DNA of 23,122 nt. Source: DATLZB01 sp035574175. GTDB lineage: Bacteria; Pseudomonadota; Alphaproteobacteria; Rhizobiales; Hyphomicrobiaceae. The stretch covers positions 1 through 23,122 of the forward strand of contig DATLZB010000184.1 of assembly GCA_035574175.1 (NCBI GenBank). The letters run 5' to 3'. Made by a program: the position numbers and the translations under genes. This document shows, piece after piece, positions 6,548-14,684 of the stretch; the stretch's first letter is position 1; every line of letters starts with the position of its first letter. The notes beneath the pieces are model-generated. The model worked only from the letters and a program-made list of their open reading frames with translations. It did no database searches and was not told where the DNA came from.

Positions 6548-8328
6548 GCGGTGGAGCGCTTGGGTGTGTGCCCCGCCGAGCGCAGTTCCCGTGCCACCGC
6601 GGCACGGGCGGCATTGTTGTGCGTGTAGAGCTCGAGAGCTTCGTGCTCGTTTGGGGATGGCAGCGTCAGCGCCAGGTCGCTGTAGCTCGCAGCCAGGGCG
6701 TCGCGCTCGATACGCCGGCAGACGCGATATAGCCGATGCCAGCGCTGGAAGAGCTGCCAGCTCTTCAAGGCGACCTCGAGGGCATACTTCGGGTAGAAGC
6801 GCCACACCGCTTCGATCGGCATGCCAGGACGCCGATCGGCGCGGTGCTTGATCCGAAGCAGCCCCGCCTGCAAGGGGTGCACCTTCTCGACCTCGACCGC
6901 GCTTGAGAACCAGATGAGGATGATCATCAGCCGCCAGATGTCGATGCGGCTTGCCGCGGCCCGGCGCAGGATCGTCTCCAGGTGCTCCGGGGAGTAGAAC
7001 TGGTCCCAGGCCGCGCGATAGGCGTTCTGCCACTCCTGCCCCGTCATCTTCGGGTGGGCGGAGACGACGTGCTCGAGCTCGTACTTGTTCATGTCCTCAT
7101 CCATCCAGACGCCGGCCTCCCACAGGACCTTGTGATCTTCCGACCCAGGCAGGGGCGTGAGGATGAAAAACTCGAGTGCATCGATGGGCAGCTCACGCTT
7201 GATGATCTCGATATCGCGGCGGATGGAATCCGGCGTGTCGTGGGGAAAGCCCAGGATATAGCCGGCGAAGGTCATGATGCCGACCGCCTTCCAACCGAGC
7301 AGCATCTGGCGGTACTCGGTAAGTTTGTTTTGGCGCTTCTTGGCGGCGAGCAGGTTGTCCGGATTGATGTTCTCGAGCCCGATGAACACGCGCGTCACGC
7401 CGGCGCGGCGGGCCTTCTCCATGAAGTTCGGGATGCGGTGACAGAGGGTGTCGACCTGGATCATGAAGCGCACGTCGAGCCCTTCCTCTTCGCGCAGCTT
7501 GATGATGCGGTCGAAGATCGCTTCCCATTGCTTGTTGCGGGCGAAGTTGTCGTCGGTGATGAAAAACCGGTCGACCCCTTGCTCCCAGTTCCGGCGAATG
7601 ATCGCCTCGACGCTGTCGGGGGAGCGGTAGCGCGACTTGCGGCCCTGCACGTTGATGATGGTGCAGAAGGAGCATTGGAACGGGCAGCCGCGGCCGGCAT
7701 CGAAACTGGTCACGTTGCCGACCGTGCGGGTGACGAAGTCATGGGGGAGGAACGGGGGTGCGGCCACATCGGCGATGCCGGGCAGGTGGCCCATGTGATT
7801 GTAGATCGGCTTGAGAGCTCCGGCGGCGGCATCCTTCAGTACCTCGTCAAGGGTGTCCTCGGCCTCGCCGGCGAACAGGCTGATACCCGCGCGTGTAGCT
7901 TCCTCAAGGTCGGGCAGCCGATCCTTCAGCATGGCGAGGCAGCCCGACACGTGAAAGCCGCCGATGATGACCTGTATGCCGGCCGCGCGCAGCGGACGGG
8001 CGATGTCCATCGCCCGTGGCATCTCGTTCGACTGCACACCGACGATGCCGATCAGGCCGAAGTTGTCGCACGCGGCAAGTGCCCGGATGAGGCGGTCAGG
8101 CCGCACGCGCGTGTTGGTCTCATCGATGGCGTCAACGTCGAGGGTGACGTCCTCACCCAACACCCGACGCTGGGCGGCATCGCAGGCAAGCGCATAGACC
8201 GCGGCCAGCGAGTTGGAGGGCATGGTGGAACGCAGCCACTGAATGACGTAGCCGTCGTCGTCATAGTGCGATGGCTTGATCAGGATCAGCTTGAAGCGGC
8301 GCTCAGGCCCTCGTGCTCGGCTCGACAT
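6532..8328 (-). CDS. B12-binding-type radical SAM protein
   Basis: The 598-residue protein has an N-terminal Rossmann-like region (about 12-170, IKPSHYDDDGY to GGFHVSGC...GEAEDTL) laid out like the cobalamin-binding domain of class B radical SAM enzymes. A radical SAM barrel follows, with the [4Fe-4S] cysteines CX3CX2C at 215, 219 and 222. Further barrel motifs are FFITDDNF, FIGLENINPDNL and GYILGFPHDT. The GEAE motif is typical of this class. The DxHxxG signature of base-off/His-on cobalamin binding is absent, as is common in radical SAM members. The last 150 residues form a separate, partly hydrophobic domain (IWRLMIILIWF near 464). It probably carries out a methylation or rearrangement, but the substrate is unknown. 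No biosynthetic partners are adjacent. GGAG precedes the ATG. Confidence 0.85.
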   Translation of the reverse strand: MSSRARGPERRFKLILIKPSHYDDDGYVIQWLRSTMPSNSLAAVYALACDAAQRRVLGEDVTLDVDAIDETNTRVRPDRLIRALAACDNFGLIGIVGVQSNEMPRAMDIARPLRAAGIQVIIGGFHVSGCLAMLKDRLPDLEEATRAGISLFAGEAEDTLDEVLKDAAAGALKPIYNHMGHLPGIADVAAPPFLPHDFVTRTVGNVTSFDAGRGCPFQCSFCTIINVQGRKSRYRSPDSVEAIIRRNWEQGVDRFFITDDNFARNKQWEAIFDRIIKLREEEGLDVRFMIQVDTLCHRIPNFMEKARRAGVTRVFIGLENINPDNLLAAKKRQNKLTEYRQMLLGWKAVGIMTFAGYILGFPHDTPDSIRRDIEIIKRELPIDALEFFILTPLPGSEDHKVLWEAGVWMDEDMNKYELEHVVSAHPKMTGQEWQNAYRAAWDQFYSPEHLETILRRAAASRIDIWRLMIILIWFSSAVEVEKVHPLQAGLLRIKHRADRRPGMPIEAVWRFYPKYALEVALKSWQLFQRWHRLYRVCRRIERDALAASYSDLALTLPSPNEHEALELYTHNNAARAAVARELRSAGHTPKRSTAPASG

Positions 8329-8792
8329 CTACCGCTCCGATCCAGGGCCCGCGCCACCGTCCGGGCGCACGGATCAGCCGCTCGCCCCTCGGCCCGCCAG
8401 CCCACAAAGGCCATCGATAATGCGATTTGCCTGGCCCCATATGGCCAAAGCAAGGCATTTCGATCGCGTCGGACGGGATCTTGGGGTCTAGTGGCAGAAA
8501 AAAGCCGCCCTCCCGGCAGTGGCTAGCCGGCATCCACGCCCCACCTTCGTCATGTCGGGGCAGGCCGGCATCCCGCCAGGTGCCGCCTGCTCGACGGTCG
8601 AGGTTGTCCGCGGTCCATTTCGGCGGAGTGCTGTCATCCGCGTGTGCGCCAAAGCTTGCGTCGATCCCGGCCGGCGCCGGGGTGAGGGCTGAGGGAAACG
8701 AACTCCCTCGGCGACGACACTGACACGGATGAGGAGTACTCGATGCCTCTCCTTCCGCAGTCTCGTCATGCCAGCGAAGGTGAGGGGGCCTT
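8329..8792. other. 464-base intergenic region with degenerate repeat-like sequence
   Basis: No credible gene lies here. Reading frames through 8520-8790 give peptide strings such as LTPAPAGID and MPACPDMT. They resemble the translated output of the short palindromic intergenic repeats common in alphaproteobacteria (cgtcatg...gccggcatcc-type units, here near 8550 and 8765). A 6-bp GC hairpin lies at 8666-8681. I regard the block as decayed dispersed repeats between the L,D-transpeptidase gene and the radical SAM gene. Confidence 0.45.
8498..8517 (-). terminator. possible intrinsic terminator
   Basis: On the minus strand GCCG and CGGC flank a six-base loop (8504-8517) and are followed directly by six T residues (8503-8498). 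It lies about 275 bases past the L,D-transpeptidase stop and 170 bases before the radical SAM start, so it could insulate the two units. The stem is only 4 bp, which is weak. Confidence 0.3.
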
Positions 8793-9524
8793 CTAGAACT
8801 GGTCTTGTCCCTGCGCAAAGAGCTGGCGGCCGGACCAGCGCCTGACGACCTTGACGACGGTGCCGACTTGTACGAGCCCCGCCAAGTGCGTGACGTGTTC
8901 GTTGGTCATGCGGAAGCAGCCGGACGAAGCGGCCTGACCGATGGTGCTCGGGTCGTTGGTGCCATGGATACGGTAGAGCGTGTTGCCAAGGTAGAGAGCC
9001 TTCGCACCGAGGGGATTTCTCAAGCCGCCGGTCATTTTCTTGGGCAGCTCAGGCTGGCGCTGGCGCATCTCGGCGGGAGGATGCCAGTCGGGCCAGTCGG
9101 CAATGCGGCTGATCTGTTCAGTGCCGGTCCAGGTGAAGCCCTCACGTCCGACCGAGATTGGGTACTGATAGGCCCGCCCGTTGGGCAACGTGTAGTAAAG
9201 GCGCCGAGCCTCGGTGTCGATGATGACGGTGCCGGTGGGCTCGCTGCTGGCGACGCGGACGATGGCGGGCGCACGCGGGGAGATGGGGGGACGCGGGCCA
9301 CCCGTCATGTACTCCGGAAACTGGGTCGGCGCCTCGCCACCCCATAGCCATGAGCTTGGACCAGTCGAAAGGCTCGAGCGGCCCTCGGACCGGAACACGG
9401 GCTTGCCGTCACGCCAAATCACGTCCTGCGCCAAGGCCGCCGAAGGGCAAAAACCGATGGCGAGGGCGCAAAGGAGGACAAGGGCGGCAGGGGTTAGGCA
9501 ACGCGTGAAAGGCAGTGTTCTCAT
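8793..9524 (-). CDS. L,D-transpeptidase (YkuD domain), exported
   Basis: The 243-residue protein starts at the ATG at 9524, which opens a clear signal peptide (1-32, ending ALA-QD). A longer in-frame extension to 9848 runs across the upstream gene and is rejected. The YkuD domain occupies about 97-230. It ends in the catalytic box HGTNDPSTIG...SSGCFRM, with His187, Ser201, nucleophile Cys203 and Arg205 in place. Family members form 3-3 crosslinks in peptidoglycan or attach lipoproteins to it, acting in the periplasm. The gene begins 25 bases after the stop of the zinc-peptidase gene and is probably co-transcribed with it. The exact acceptor substrate cannot be read from sequence. Confidence 0.9.
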   Translation of the reverse strand: MRTLPFTRCLTPAALVLLCALAIGFCPSAALAQDVIWRDGKPVFRSEGRSSLSTGPSSWLWGGEAPTQFPEYMTGGPRPPISPRAPAIVRVASSEPTGTVIIDTEARRLYYTLPNGRAYQYPISVGREGFTWTGTEQISRIADWPDWHPPAEMRQRQPELPKKMTGGLRNPLGAKALYLGNTLYRIHGTNDPSTIGQAASSGCFRMTNEHVTHLAGLVQVGTVVKVVRRWSGRQLFAQGQDQF

Positions 9525-9549
9525 CCTCGTCACTCTTGCTCCGTATTGC

Positions 9550-10488
9550 TCAGAGTTGCTCGGCGTTGAAGGTATCGCAGGCCCGTGTCTGTCCACTGTC
9601 GAGGCCGCGCTTGAACCAGCGTACCCGCTGCGCAGATGAGCCGTGAGTAAAAGATTCGTGTACGACGTAGCCCTGGGTGCGTCGCTGGAGCGTGTCGTCG
9701 CCAATTGCTGCCGCCGCGCGCAGGCCCTCCTCGATGTCGCCGGGTTCAAGACGGTTCTTGAGCTGATCGTTGACGCTGGCCCACACGCCGGCGAGACAGT
9801 CGGCCTGCAGCTCCATGCGCACCTGGATGGCGTTGGCCTGGCGCGCATCGGAGCGCGCTTTCATGGCCTGCACCTTGTCGGAGATGCCGAGGAGGGTCTG
9901 CACGTGGTGGCCGACCTCGTGGGCGATGACGTAGGCCTGCGCGAAGTCTCCAGGCGCGCCGAAGCGGTTCTTCAGCACGCGGTAGAAATCGAGGTCGATG
10001 TAGACCTTGCGGTCGAGCGGACAGTAGAAGGGGCCCATGTTCGCCACGCCGGTGCCGCAGGCACTGCGGGTGCCCCCGCTGAACAGAACCAGCGTCGGCT
10101 TCCGGTAGTCGCGCCCCGCCGCCTTGAAAAGCCGATCCCAGACATCCTCGGTGTCGGCCAAGACGCGGCGCACGAAGCGCGACAGCTCGTCGGTCTTTTC
10201 CTCTACCGGCGGCTGGCCGGGCAGGCCCGGAATATCGATGGGCGAGCGGCGGGCGGTCTCGGTGGGCGGGAAGTCCGGCGTGCCGGGAGCGCCGTCGGTG
10301 CCGAACAGCAGCGGTAGCGGATTGATGCCCAGCATCAGGAGGACGGCGCCGAGGATCAAAAGGGTGGTGAGGCTCATGCCGCCGCGGCCGACAGGGATCG
10401 GAAGGCCCCCCCGGCGCGGGAAGCCAATACGCTGGCCGCGCCGATCCTCCACGTTCTCGCTCTCGCGATCCTGGTCGCCATAGCGCAT
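9550..10488 (-). CDS. ypfJ: Neutral zinc metallopeptidase, membrane-anchored (YpfJ family)
   Basis: The 312-residue protein begins MRYGDQDRESENVEDRRG, matching the family's usual start. An upstream TTG at 10506 would add six residues and is less likely. One transmembrane helix lies at about 38-62, so the catalytic domain is periplasmic. The zinc site HEVGHH is at about 190-195, followed by QVRMELQADCLAGVWA, which supplies the third ligand glutamate. Further family features are FSGGTRSACGTG and FYCPLDRKVYIDL. Its natural substrate is unknown. Its position 25 bases before an L,D-transpeptidase gene suggests an envelope role, which is inference. Confidence 0.88.
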   Translation of the reverse strand: MRYGDQDRESENVEDRRGQRIGFPRRGGLPIPVGRGGMSLTTLLILGAVLLMLGINPLPLLFGTDGAPGTPDFPPTETARRSPIDIPGLPGQPPVEEKTDELSRFVRRVLADTEDVWDRLFKAAGRDYRKPTLVLFSGGTRSACGTGVANMGPFYCPLDRKVYIDLDFYRVLKNRFGAPGDFAQAYVIAHEVGHHVQTLLGISDKVQAMKARSDARQANAIQVRMELQADCLAGVWASVNDQLKNRLEPGDIEEGLRAAAAIGDDTLQRRTQGYVVHESFTHGSSAQRVRWFKRGLDSGQTRACDTFNAEQL

Positions 10489-10711
10489 GATGCGCTCACA
10501 TCTCAATCACACACGGGGTCATGCATACCAGAGCCAAAGTGGCCAAACAGTAACAATGGGATGGGGTCTTTGCGTCAAAACGCGGATGCAGGTACGGAGC
10601 GGTCCGAAAACGAGCCATGCCCACAACGGGGCGCGTGCCGGATTAAGGGTCGGACCGCAAGCCCTTGGCCCGGCAACTCCCCGGCGGTCGCGCCGGTTCC
10701 AGCCACCAGGC

Positions 10712-11104
10712 TTAGGTGCGCTTGACCAGGGCATCGCGAATCTCACGCAGGTAAATCTCGGACTGGGGTGGTGGCGGCGGAGCGGCAGCTGTTGCCGGCT
10801 TGCGCAGCGCATTCATCACCTTGACGATGCCGAACACGGCGGCTGCGGTAATCAGAAACTTGATGACCGCGTTGAGAAAGATGCCGTACTTAATCTCGAC
10901 GGGCGTGCCCGTCGGGGTCGGCAGGTTCAGGCTCAAGTGGCTGAAATCGATGCCGGCTAGGACGTAGCCGATCGGCGGCATGATGATGTTGTCGACGAGC
11001 GTGGAGACAACGGGTGCGAAGGCGGCACCGATAATGACGCCGACGGCCAAATCCACCACGTTACCCTTCAAAGCGAATTCCCTGAACTCGTCGATGATCT
11101 TCAT
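10712..11104 (-). CDS. mscL: Large-conductance mechanosensitive channel MscL
   Basis: The 130-residue protein starts with the MscL amphipathic N-helix (MKIIDEFREFALKGNVVDLAVGVIIGAAF). The pore-lining first helix follows, then a short periplasmic loop with SHLSL and TPVEIKYG, a second helix (FLITAAAVFGIVKVMNAL) and a C-terminal helix after a Pro-rich stretch. It opens under membrane tension in hypo-osmotic shock. The start at 11104 has GGGAG about 7-8 bases upstream; a longer in-frame extension to 11209 lacks family similarity. The gene is divergent from the DUF4212 gene across a 129-base gap that should hold both promoters. Confidence 0.96.
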   Translation of the reverse strand: MKIIDEFREFALKGNVVDLAVGVIIGAAFAPVVSTLVDNIIMPPIGYVLAGIDFSHLSLNLPTPTGTPVEIKYGIFLNAVIKFLITAAAVFGIVKVMNALRKPATAAAPPPPPQSEIYLREIRDALVKRT

Positions 11105-11233
11105 TTCGCTCTCCCAGCCTCTCGCCGATCCGGCGGTTCGCCCAACGGAGGCCATAGTAGAATGCGAGCAGCAGCCGGTGTAGTAGGCGGTGGCGCAATA
11201 CCGGTGCACGGGGCAGACGGACAGGGGCGGGCC

Positions 11234-11491
11234 ATGGATATCGAGGAGAGAAAACCCTACTGGCGCGACACCAAATGGCAGGTGCTGGCCAGCCTCACCC
11301 CCTTCCTGCTGCTGATGATGGTGCTGCCGCTCTACGTCGACCGCTTGAACTCAAACAAGTTCCTCGGATTCCCGCTCGGCTATTTCCTGGTCGGTCACGG
11401 GCTGGTGCTGATCGCCATCTTCACCGTGGCCTCGTTCATCAACCGGCAGGATGCGATCGACCGCTGGCACGGCGCCCATGAGGACATGTGA
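11234..11491 (+). CDS. DUF4212 protein, small subunit of a sodium/solute symporter
   Basis: The 85-residue protein has two transmembrane helices (about 17-36 and 44-68) and the family pattern YWRDTKW near the N-terminus. A charged C-terminus (RWHGAHEDM) follows. DUF4212 proteins (TIGR03647 type) are encoded next to a VC_2705-type sodium/solute symporter and are thought to be its small subunit; that gene follows 61 bases downstream. I chose the ATG at 11234, with a GGGGCGG stretch just before it, over a longer frame that begins in the divergent promoter region. Confidence 0.9.
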   Translation: MDIEERKPYWRDTKWQVLASLTPFLLLMMVLPLYVDRLNSNKFLGFPLGYFLVGHGLVLIAIFTVASFINRQDAIDRWHGAHEDM

Positions 11492-11552
11492 TCGGGCCTG
11501 CCACCGGGGAGATTGCACTGGCATTCTGCCCGGCGCAGGGGCAGCCGCATAG

Positions 11553-13388
11553 ATGACCACCGCTTCCCACGGCCGCCTCGTCAATCCCCGCCTCGGCACC
11601 TATTTCGGCATTTTCGCAAGTCTGTTTACTGCGCTGGTGGTGCTGTTACTGATCTTCGAACAGCTCGGCGCGGGCCACCACTTGCTGCGATGGCTCATGC
11701 TGCTCGGGCCGATCGCCCTGTTCGCGGCGATCGGGGTCGGCTCCGCGTGCCGGGAACCCATTGAATATTTCGCCTCGGGACGAAGGGTTCCTTCGGTCTA
11801 TTGCGGGCTGGGCCTCGCTGCGTCGGCGACCGGGGGCACAGGCATGGTGGCTTTCACCGGCCTTTTCTTCCTCAACGGTTTCGACGCCTGGTGTCTGGTG
11901 ATGGGCTTATCGGCTGGGTTCGTCGTGATGGCGCTCGGCATTGCGCCGTACCTGCGCAAGGTCGGCGCTTTCACGTTGCCGAGCTATCTCGGTCGGCGCT
12001 TCGAGAGTCGCCTGCTTCGCGTGGCGTCCGCCGCCATGGTGGCAGTGCCGATGATGCTCGTGATCATCGCCGAGGTGCGCATGGGTGCGTGGGCGGCGTC
12101 ACTTCTGTCGGGTCAGCCAGAGACCTCGATGATCATGTTCATCCTGTTGGTAACCACGGTGACCGTGCTGTTCGGCGGCATGCGCGCGCTCACCTGGTCG
12201 AACACGGCACAGGAGATCGCCAGCCTGCTCGCGCTGCTCGTCCCGGTCGGGATCGTGGCTGCGATCGTGACAAACCTGCCGTTGCCGCAGCTCAGCCACG
12301 GGCCGGTGCTGCGCGCGATCGGACGCGCCGAGTTCGCGCAAGGCGTGCCGATCGCGATTGCGCCGTCGCTGGCGTTCGATTTTGCCGGGCGCGAACTCCA
12401 GGCGCTCGTTCATCGCATGGCGGAGCCTTACGGAAGCGTGGGCCCGCTAAGCTTCATCCTCGCTGCCTTCACGGTGATGACGGGCGTGGCGGCAGCGCCC
12501 TGGCTGCTGCCGCGCTGCGGGGCCACGCCCGGCGTCTACGACACGCGCAAGGCGGTGGGGTGGGCCACGGTATTCTGCGGCATCATTACGCTTACCGTGG
12601 CCTCGGTTGCAGTGTTCTTGCGCGACGCGGTGATGGATGAGCTGGTCGGGCGCTCGGCCGCGGAAATGCCGACCTGGTTTCTACGCCTGCAAGAGCTCGG
12701 TTGGGCGGGGGTCGAAGGCAATGCACAAAGGCTGGCGCTGTCGAGCTTCAGCTTCAAACGCGACACCGTGCTGTTCGCGCTGCCGCATGCCGCCGGACTG
12801 CCAACCGTGCTCGTCCTTCTGGCTCTCGCAGGGGCTGTGGCCGCCGCCCTGATCGGGGCCAGTGCCGGCGCAGTGGCGCTCGCCAACGTGCTGGCGGAGG
12901 ATATCCTCAGCGGAACACGGCGCGAGCCACCGCCAGCGGGGTCGCGGGTGATGACCGCCAGACTGGCAGTGGTGATGGTGGCCGTGGCGGCCGGAACGGC
13001 TGCTCTGCTGGTGAGAGCCGATCCACTCAGCTTGTTGCTCTGGGCGCTGGCATTGTCCGGCTCGGCGGCATTTCCGGTGCTCGTGCTGTCGGTGTGGTGG
13101 AAACGGACGACGGCGTTCGGTGCGCTCAGCGGAATGGCCGTGGGTTTCGCGATGGCGGTGGTCGCCATGCTTGCGGGCGAAGCGGGATGGCTCGGAGTGC
13201 CCGCACCGCTGGCGGCCGTATTCGGCGTGCCGGCGGGATTTGGGGCGGCCGTGCTCGCCTCGCGCATGGGCAAGGCGCCAGAGCGCCTTGTGCTGGAATT
13301 GGTGCGCGACATGCGGCTGCCCGGTGGCGAGACCATCCACGACCGGGAAATGCGGCTGTTGCGGCTGCAGCAGCGCCAGCAAACCTAG
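11553..13388 (+). CDS. Sodium/solute symporter large subunit (SSS family, VC_2705/ActP-like)
   Basis: The 611-residue protein has about 13-14 hydrophobic segments and SSS-family motifs. These include YFASGRRVPSVYCGLGLAASATGGTG near 71-96 and GAFTLPSYLGRRFESRLLR near 138-156. The pairing with an upstream DUF4212 gene places it in the VC_2705 subfamily, related to acetate permease ActP. It probably imports a monocarboxylate such as acetate using a sodium gradient; the exact substrate is not readable. The C-terminus is a cytoplasmic tail rich in Arg and Gln. A nearby nucleotidyltransferase/CBS regulator often seen with this subfamily is absent. Confidence 0.9.
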   Translation: MTTASHGRLVNPRLGTYFGIFASLFTALVVLLLIFEQLGAGHHLLRWLMLLGPIALFAAIGVGSACREPIEYFASGRRVPSVYCGLGLAASATGGTGMVAFTGLFFLNGFDAWCLVMGLSAGFVVMALGIAPYLRKVGAFTLPSYLGRRFESRLLRVASAAMVAVPMMLVIIAEVRMGAWAASLLSGQPETSMIMFILLVTTVTVLFGGMRALTWSNTAQEIASLLALLVPVGIVAAIVTNLPLPQLSHGPVLRAIGRAEFAQGVPIAIAPSLAFDFAGRELQALVHRMAEPYGSVGPLSFILAAFTVMTGVAAAPWLLPRCGATPGVYDTRKAVGWATVFCGIITLTVASVAVFLRDAVMDELVGRSAAEMPTWFLRLQELGWAGVEGNAQRLALSSFSFKRDTVLFALPHAAGLPTVLVLLALAGAVAAALIGASAGAVALANVLAEDILSGTRREPPPAGSRVMTARLAVVMVAVAAGTAALLVRADPLSLLLWALALSGSAAFPVLVLSVWWKRTTAFGALSGMAVGFAMAVVAMLAGEAGWLGVPAPLAAVFGVPAGFGAAVLASRMGKAPERLVLELVRDMRLPGGETIHDREMRLLRLQQRQQT

Positions 13389-13460
13389 CCTTGGCGGCGG
13401 TCCTTCGCCTTGAATGCACCGCACCGTCCGACTATGCCGCGCACCTGCCCCGTGCTGAGA

Positions 13461-13488
13461 GAATGAAGCAGCCAGAATGAAGCAGCCA
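13461..13488 (+). repeat. 14-base tandem duplication creating two mini-ORFs before pip
   Basis: The 14-base unit GAATGAAGCAGCCA occurs twice head to tail. Each copy contains an ATG opening a five-codon frame: MKQPE at 13463-13480 and MKQPA at 13477-13494. The stop of the second overlaps the pip start as ATGA at 13491. It could affect pip translation by re-initiation or merely be replication slippage. Confidence 0.75.
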
Positions 13489-13490
13489 GC

Positions 13491-14462
13491 ATGAGAGACG
13501 AACCGCGCCTGCAACTTTATCCGCCGATCGAACCTTACATGCGCGGCCGCCTGTCAGTCCCCGGGGGGCACGTAATCTATTACGAGCAGTGCGGCAACCC
13601 GGACGGCATTCCGGTGCTCACCCTGCACGGCGGCCCGGGCGGCGGGTCGAACCCCACTATGCGGCGCTGCCATGATCCATCGCTCTACCGCATCGTGCTG
13701 TTTGATCAGCGCGGTTGCGGCCGCTCCGAGCCCCATGCATCGCTCGAGGCCAACACGACGTGGGACCTCGTCGCCGATATGGAGAGGCTGCGGGCGCACC
13801 TTGGCATCGAGCGTTGGCAGCTGTTCGGCGGATCATGGGGCTCGACACTGGCGCTGGCCTATGCCGAGACGTATCCCGAGCGGGTCACGGCCCTGATCCT
13901 GCGCGGCATCTTCCTGCTGCGGCGGAGCGAGCTCCTGTGGTTCTACCAGCAGGGCGCGAGCTGGATCTTTCCCGAGGCCTTCGAAGCCTACCAGGCGCAA
14001 ATTCCACCGGAAGAACGCGGCGACATGATAGCGGCCTACTACAGGCGGCTCACCCACCCCGACCGACGGGTTCAGATCGCCGCGGCGCAAGCCTGGAGCG
14101 TGTGGGAAGCATCGACGCTGTCCTTGCTGGAAGACCCGGAGCGGATCAAGCAGTTCGCCGACGAGGCATACGCGCTCGCGTTCGCGCGCATCGAATGCCA
14201 CTACTTCGTCAACGGCGGATTCTTCGCACGCGACGGCGAGCTGCTCGAGAAGGCGCACCGCATCGCGCATATTCCGGGTGTCATCGTGCACGGTCGCTAC
14301 GACGTGTGCACACCGGTCAGGAACGCCTGGGAGCTCAAACGCGCTTGGCCCATGGCGGAGTTGCGCATCGTGCCCGACGCCGGTCACGCCCTGGTCGAGC
14401 CCGGCATCGCGCACGAGCTCATCGCCGCCACGCGCCGCTTCGCTCGCATCCAAAGCACGTGA
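13491..14462 (+). CDS. pip: Proline iminopeptidase (S33 family)
   Basis: The 323-residue alpha/beta hydrolase contains the oxyanion loop HGGPGGG (46-52), the DQRGCGRS motif (72-79) and the nucleophile elbow GGSWGS with Ser115. The acid Asp271 (GRYDVCTP) and base His299 (DAGHAL) complete the triad. The WSVWE and HYF motifs of the proline-specific cap are present. It removes N-terminal proline from peptides in the cytoplasm; there is no signal peptide. The length is that of the family. It lies 102 bases after the symporter gene, behind a tandem repeat, and probably has its own translation signal within that repeat. Confidence 0.93.
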   Translation: MRDEPRLQLYPPIEPYMRGRLSVPGGHVIYYEQCGNPDGIPVLTLHGGPGGGSNPTMRRCHDPSLYRIVLFDQRGCGRSEPHASLEANTTWDLVADMERLRAHLGIERWQLFGGSWGSTLALAYAETYPERVTALILRGIFLLRRSELLWFYQQGASWIFPEAFEAYQAQIPPEERGDMIAAYYRRLTHPDRRVQIAAAQAWSVWEASTLSLLEDPERIKQFADEAYALAFARIECHYFVNGGFFARDGELLEKAHRIAHIPGVIVHGRYDVCTPVRNAWELKRAWPMAELRIVPDAGHALVEPGIAHELIAATRRFARIQST

Positions 14463-14684
14463 ACAGAAGCTCTCCGTTGCGCCGAAGTTGAGCAAAACGG
14501 GGCGCCGCAGTGCTTGCGCTCGCACGCTCTTATGGTACGGTTCGCACTGCGGGATCAAACCATCGCTCCATGAGAGGCCACCAGCTTCATCACGCGCCCG
14601 GTATGCGGACGGACGCGAGGCGGGTTCGAAGGTGAGCTGGCGCGATCGAGGTCCTGTCTGTTGCCGAGTTCGAGGGGTGCTCAA

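Noticed and set aside
6982..8526. 514-residue plus-strand open frame
   Set aside because: It is antisense to the radical SAM gene and shows only the low-complexity composition of a shadow frame.
8303..8818. 171-residue minus-strand open frame overlapping the radical SAM start and the L,D-transpeptidase end
   Set aside because: It crosses repeat-like intergenic DNA, overlaps two solid genes and has no domain; its peptide looks like translated intergenic repeat.
9525..9848. N-terminal extension of the L,D-transpeptidase frame
   Set aside because: It overlaps the zinc-peptidase gene and hides a clear signal peptide that begins at 9524.
12681..13514. 277-residue minus-strand open frame across the symporter gene end
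   Set aside because: It is rich in His, Arg and Gln with no family motif, and antisense to a well-supported membrane protein.
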